Assembly (NCBI GenBank): GCA_028281285.1
Contig: JANQKF010000011.1
Coordinates: 1 to 55,500, forward strand
Origin: Cyclobacteriaceae bacterium
GTDB taxonomy: Bacteria > Bacteroidota > Bacteroidia > Cytophagales > Cyclobacteriaceae
Direction: 5' to 3'
Length of the DNA: 55,500 bases
Of this stretch, positions 53,933-55,500 are shown one piece after another. How positions within the stretch are numbered: position 1 is the first letter of the stretch; each line of letters opens with the position of its first letter. The notes under the pieces are model-generated. The model was not told where the DNA came from, made no database searches, and worked only from the letters and a program-made list of their open reading frames with translations. The position numbers were made by a program, and so were the translations under genes.

Positions 53933-55038
53933 ATGAATCAAGATTCTTCAATAAATATTAAAAAAGTAATTGGCACCCTATACACAATAGGAGCCTTATT
54001 TATTGTTACATACATTGTTACACTTTCCATAAATCTTAATGAAAAGTCCGCTGCCACAGCGGGCAGCATCGGGGATACAATAGGTGGCTTGGCTAATCCA
54101 TTCATTGGTTCGATGGGTGTGATAGTCACGTTTTTAGCATTCTGGGTTCAATTTCAAGAAATGAAAGACAACGTAATGATATAAAGCGAGAGAGGTTTGA
54201 AAACAAGTTTTATGAGCTTTTAAGACTACATAAGCAGAACGTCAACGAAATGAGCCTCTTTCACGGGCACTACTCTGGTGGACCTGTCTTTATAAAACTT
54301 TATGAAGAATTTAGACTCATTTATCTCATTTTAGAGAGTACACTTCCTTCTAAAAATGATCTATCCGATGATACGCTGCTTCATCGGGATTCTGCCGCAA
54401 TTGCCGTGAGCTATGAATTGCTTTTTCTAGGATTTGACTCTTTCAACATCAAAAACGTCAAGGAAAAAAATGAATTAGGCGAAGATTTCGACAATTTCTT
54501 GCAGCCATTTGAAGAATTGAGACAAGAATATGAAGAAGATTGGGTAAGAAATGAAAAGAGCATTCAATCGATGTTAGAAGACCCCTTAACGAAAAAGATT
54601 AACCACAAATCTCAAACTTATATTCACAAACTACCCTTCCGACCATTAGATGGTCACCTTTCTAGGCTTGGACATTATTTTAGGCACATTTATCAAATCT
54701 TAAAATTTGTTGACGGAAGTGATTTGAAACCTGATGAGAAATACGAATTCTGTAAAGCTTTTAGAGCTCAACTTTCAACACACGAACAAGCACTTCTTTA
54801 CTTCAATTCATTTTGGGGACCAGGTAAGAAAATGTGGAGTGATCAGACCTTTTCTGGCTCCACTCATCATTTCATTTTAGATTTCAAACTTATCAAAAAC
54901 CTTCCATTTCATGTCACCGAATTTACACTTTCCCCAAGAGAAAAATTTCTTTTCGAGCTCAAGAAAGCCTATCAAGGCCGTTCCGAAGAATGGTATTTGG
55001 ATCGACTCACCACAGCATTCGAGGAACTTGAAGATTAG
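53933..55038 (+). pseudogene. Putative phage abortive-infection (AbiC-type) gene, single-base frameshift
   Basis: The frame from the ATG at 53933 gives two TM helices (about 10-32 and 55-72, ending GVIVTFLAFWVQFQEMKD) and stops at 54184. A second frame continues from about 54169: QRNDIKRERFENKFYELLRL, HKQNVNEMSLFHGHYSGGPV, to a stop at 55036-55038. The joined product (about 368 residues) matches the putAbiC family, in which FLAFWVQ is followed by RFENKFYE and LHKENVNE. One added base near 54168 restores it. A genuine mutation would inactivate the defence gene; a sequencing error would mean an intact one. The soluble part lacks a catalytic motif I can name. Confidence 0.75.
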
Positions 55039-55302
55039 ATTTTTGTGCAGATTGATTTACAAGCATCTAAAAACTTATGACATCCAGACTTATTGACTAT
55101 TTGTTAGCCCAAATGTAGCTGGCATGCCTCGATTGAAAGTGTCACTACTTGTATTATATCGGCTCGAGGGTATTGACGGTGGCGCTCCTTTCTTTTGCAA
55201 CTTTTCTTCGGGCAAGCAAAGAAAAGTTGACTCACACAGGGATTACCCGTACCCACAAGCATGCCACACATCCCCTCGTGAGCCTCTCCCGATTACTCGG
55301 GA
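55039..55302. other. Gene-free stretch with repeat-like inverted repeats, between AbiC and ssrA
   Basis: No supportable gene. It contains a perfect 11-bp inverted repeat (55197-55228) and a 6-bp one (TCCCGA/TCGGGA, 55287-55302) directly against the tmRNA remnant. The composition differs from neighbouring spacers (GC-richer, many short palindromes), as in dispersed non-coding repeats of Bacteroidota genomes. Confidence 0.4.
55197..55228. repeat. Perfect 11-bp inverted repeat of a dispersed-repeat type
   Basis: CAACTTTTCTT (55197-55207) and AAGAAAAGTTG (55218-55228) with a 10-base loop. I recall similar CAACTTTTCTTTG..AAAGAAAAGTTGC hairpins as recurring intergenic elements in Bacteroidota; copy number here cannot be seen from one window. 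Confidence 0.5.
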
Positions 55303-55500
55303 TCGGTTTCGAACCCTGGTCCAGATAAGGAATACATAGCGCTTTCTACATGCTTAGCAATCATTAGATTTTCGAAGTAGCCAAGGTCAATCGCTTACCT
55401 AAGACTACTCTTATCTGCGGTTAATCTTATCCTGACGTCACAGACCCATCAGAACCAGTTCTGCATTTGATGCCTCAAATCCTAACCGGCAGAACGAGGG
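55303..55500 (-). ncRNA. ssrA: tmRNA (ssrA), 3' part; 5' part and tag frame outside window
   Basis: Read on the minus strand, the right edge contains GATGGGTCTGTGACGTCAGG, ATAAGATTAA, then GCTAAGCATGTAGAAAGC (about 55341-55358) and CTGGACCAGGGTTCGAAA, the order and wording of the 3' half of Bacteroidota tmRNA. tmRNA rescues stalled ribosomes by trans-translation. The T-loop GGTTCGAA is normal, but the bases after it (CCGAT) do not pair with CAGGG beyond two positions, and no CCA or typical acceptor strand follows. The 3' end is therefore either rearranged or not where expected. The resume codon and tag lie beyond the window. Confidence 0.75.

Noticed and set aside
55300-55330. T-loop-like sequence GGTTTCGAACC suggesting a tRNA gene.
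   Set aside because: The surrounding minus-strand sequence is tmRNA, and no D-arm, anticodon arm or acceptor stem of a tRNA can be folded.
55124-55339. Plus-strand 71-codon frame at the right edge.
   Set aside because: It runs through the hairpin repeat and into the antisense of tmRNA; not a protein gene.

Overview
The window looks like a chromosomal segment of a marine-type Bacteroidota bacterium, most likely order Cytophagales. The evidence is: a huge secreted metalloprotease ending in a type IX secretion (T9SS) sorting domain, a TPR/transmembrane/LuxR-type-HTH regulator, an elongated NusB, DUF4293 and DUF1573 proteins, a Bacteroidota-type MiaE, several TlpA-like and outer-membrane barrel proteins, almost no Shine-Dalgarno sequences, and promoter elements of the TAnnTTTG type. 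No 16S or taxon marker is present, so the genus is not assignable from what I can see.

Layout. 0-5.3 kb: an M60-type (enhancin-like) T9SS-exported metalloprotease with nine cadherin-like repeats, running off the left edge. It is the longest reading frame here. 5.5-9.8 kb: TPR-HTH regulator and a two-gene ABC-2 exporter. 9.9-14.99 kb: a small membrane protein, an acidic-tailed hypothetical preceded by a hairpin, an operon of two secreted metallopeptidases (M24 and M1), and a TPR lipoprotein. 15.2-19.3 kb: a block of small unrecognised genes, including two paralogous one-TM proteins flanking a beta-solenoid protein. 19.3-24.4 kb: housekeeping genes on the minus strand (leucine dehydrogenase, nusB, ytxH-like, DUF1573, yajC, ybbR, coaE). 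24.6-29.4 kb: two convergent ABC exporters whose motifs are complementary and suggest one heterodimer. 29.4-33.1 kb: truA, acyltransferase, thiolase, DUF4293. 33.2-37.2 kb: two outer-membrane barrels around a frameshifted FKBP-type lipoprotein gene, then miaE and a glycosyltransferase. 37.3-39.4 kb: a compact cassette of a four-cysteine exported peptide, a beta-propeller lipoprotein and a membrane-anchored CxxC protein. 39.6-48.6 kb: sortilin/BNR-repeat protein, htpG, a TlpA-like protein and a FtsX/MacB-type permease. 48.6-53.5 kb: LpxL-type acyltransferase, an esterase, a second FtsX/MacB-type permease and its PadR regulator. 53.6-55.5 kb: a small zinc-ribbon-like protein, a frameshifted phage-abortive-infection (AbiC-type) gene, a repeat-like stretch, and the 3' part of tmRNA (ssrA) entering from the right edge.

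How the parts work together. Much of the content concerns the envelope: secreted proteases, lipoproteins, barrels, exporters, acyltransferases, and thiol proteins. The best candidate for an under-described system is the peptide/propeller/CxxC cassette at 37.3-39.4 kb. It has its own AT-rich leader and a strong hairpin terminator directly after the peptide gene, implying abundant peptide mRNA with limited read-through into its partners. The second is the defence-gene remnant beside an ssrA 3' end that does not close into a normal T-stem. Two genes (FKBP lipoprotein, AbiC) each need exactly one extra base to be intact, so the assembly itself should be checked there.
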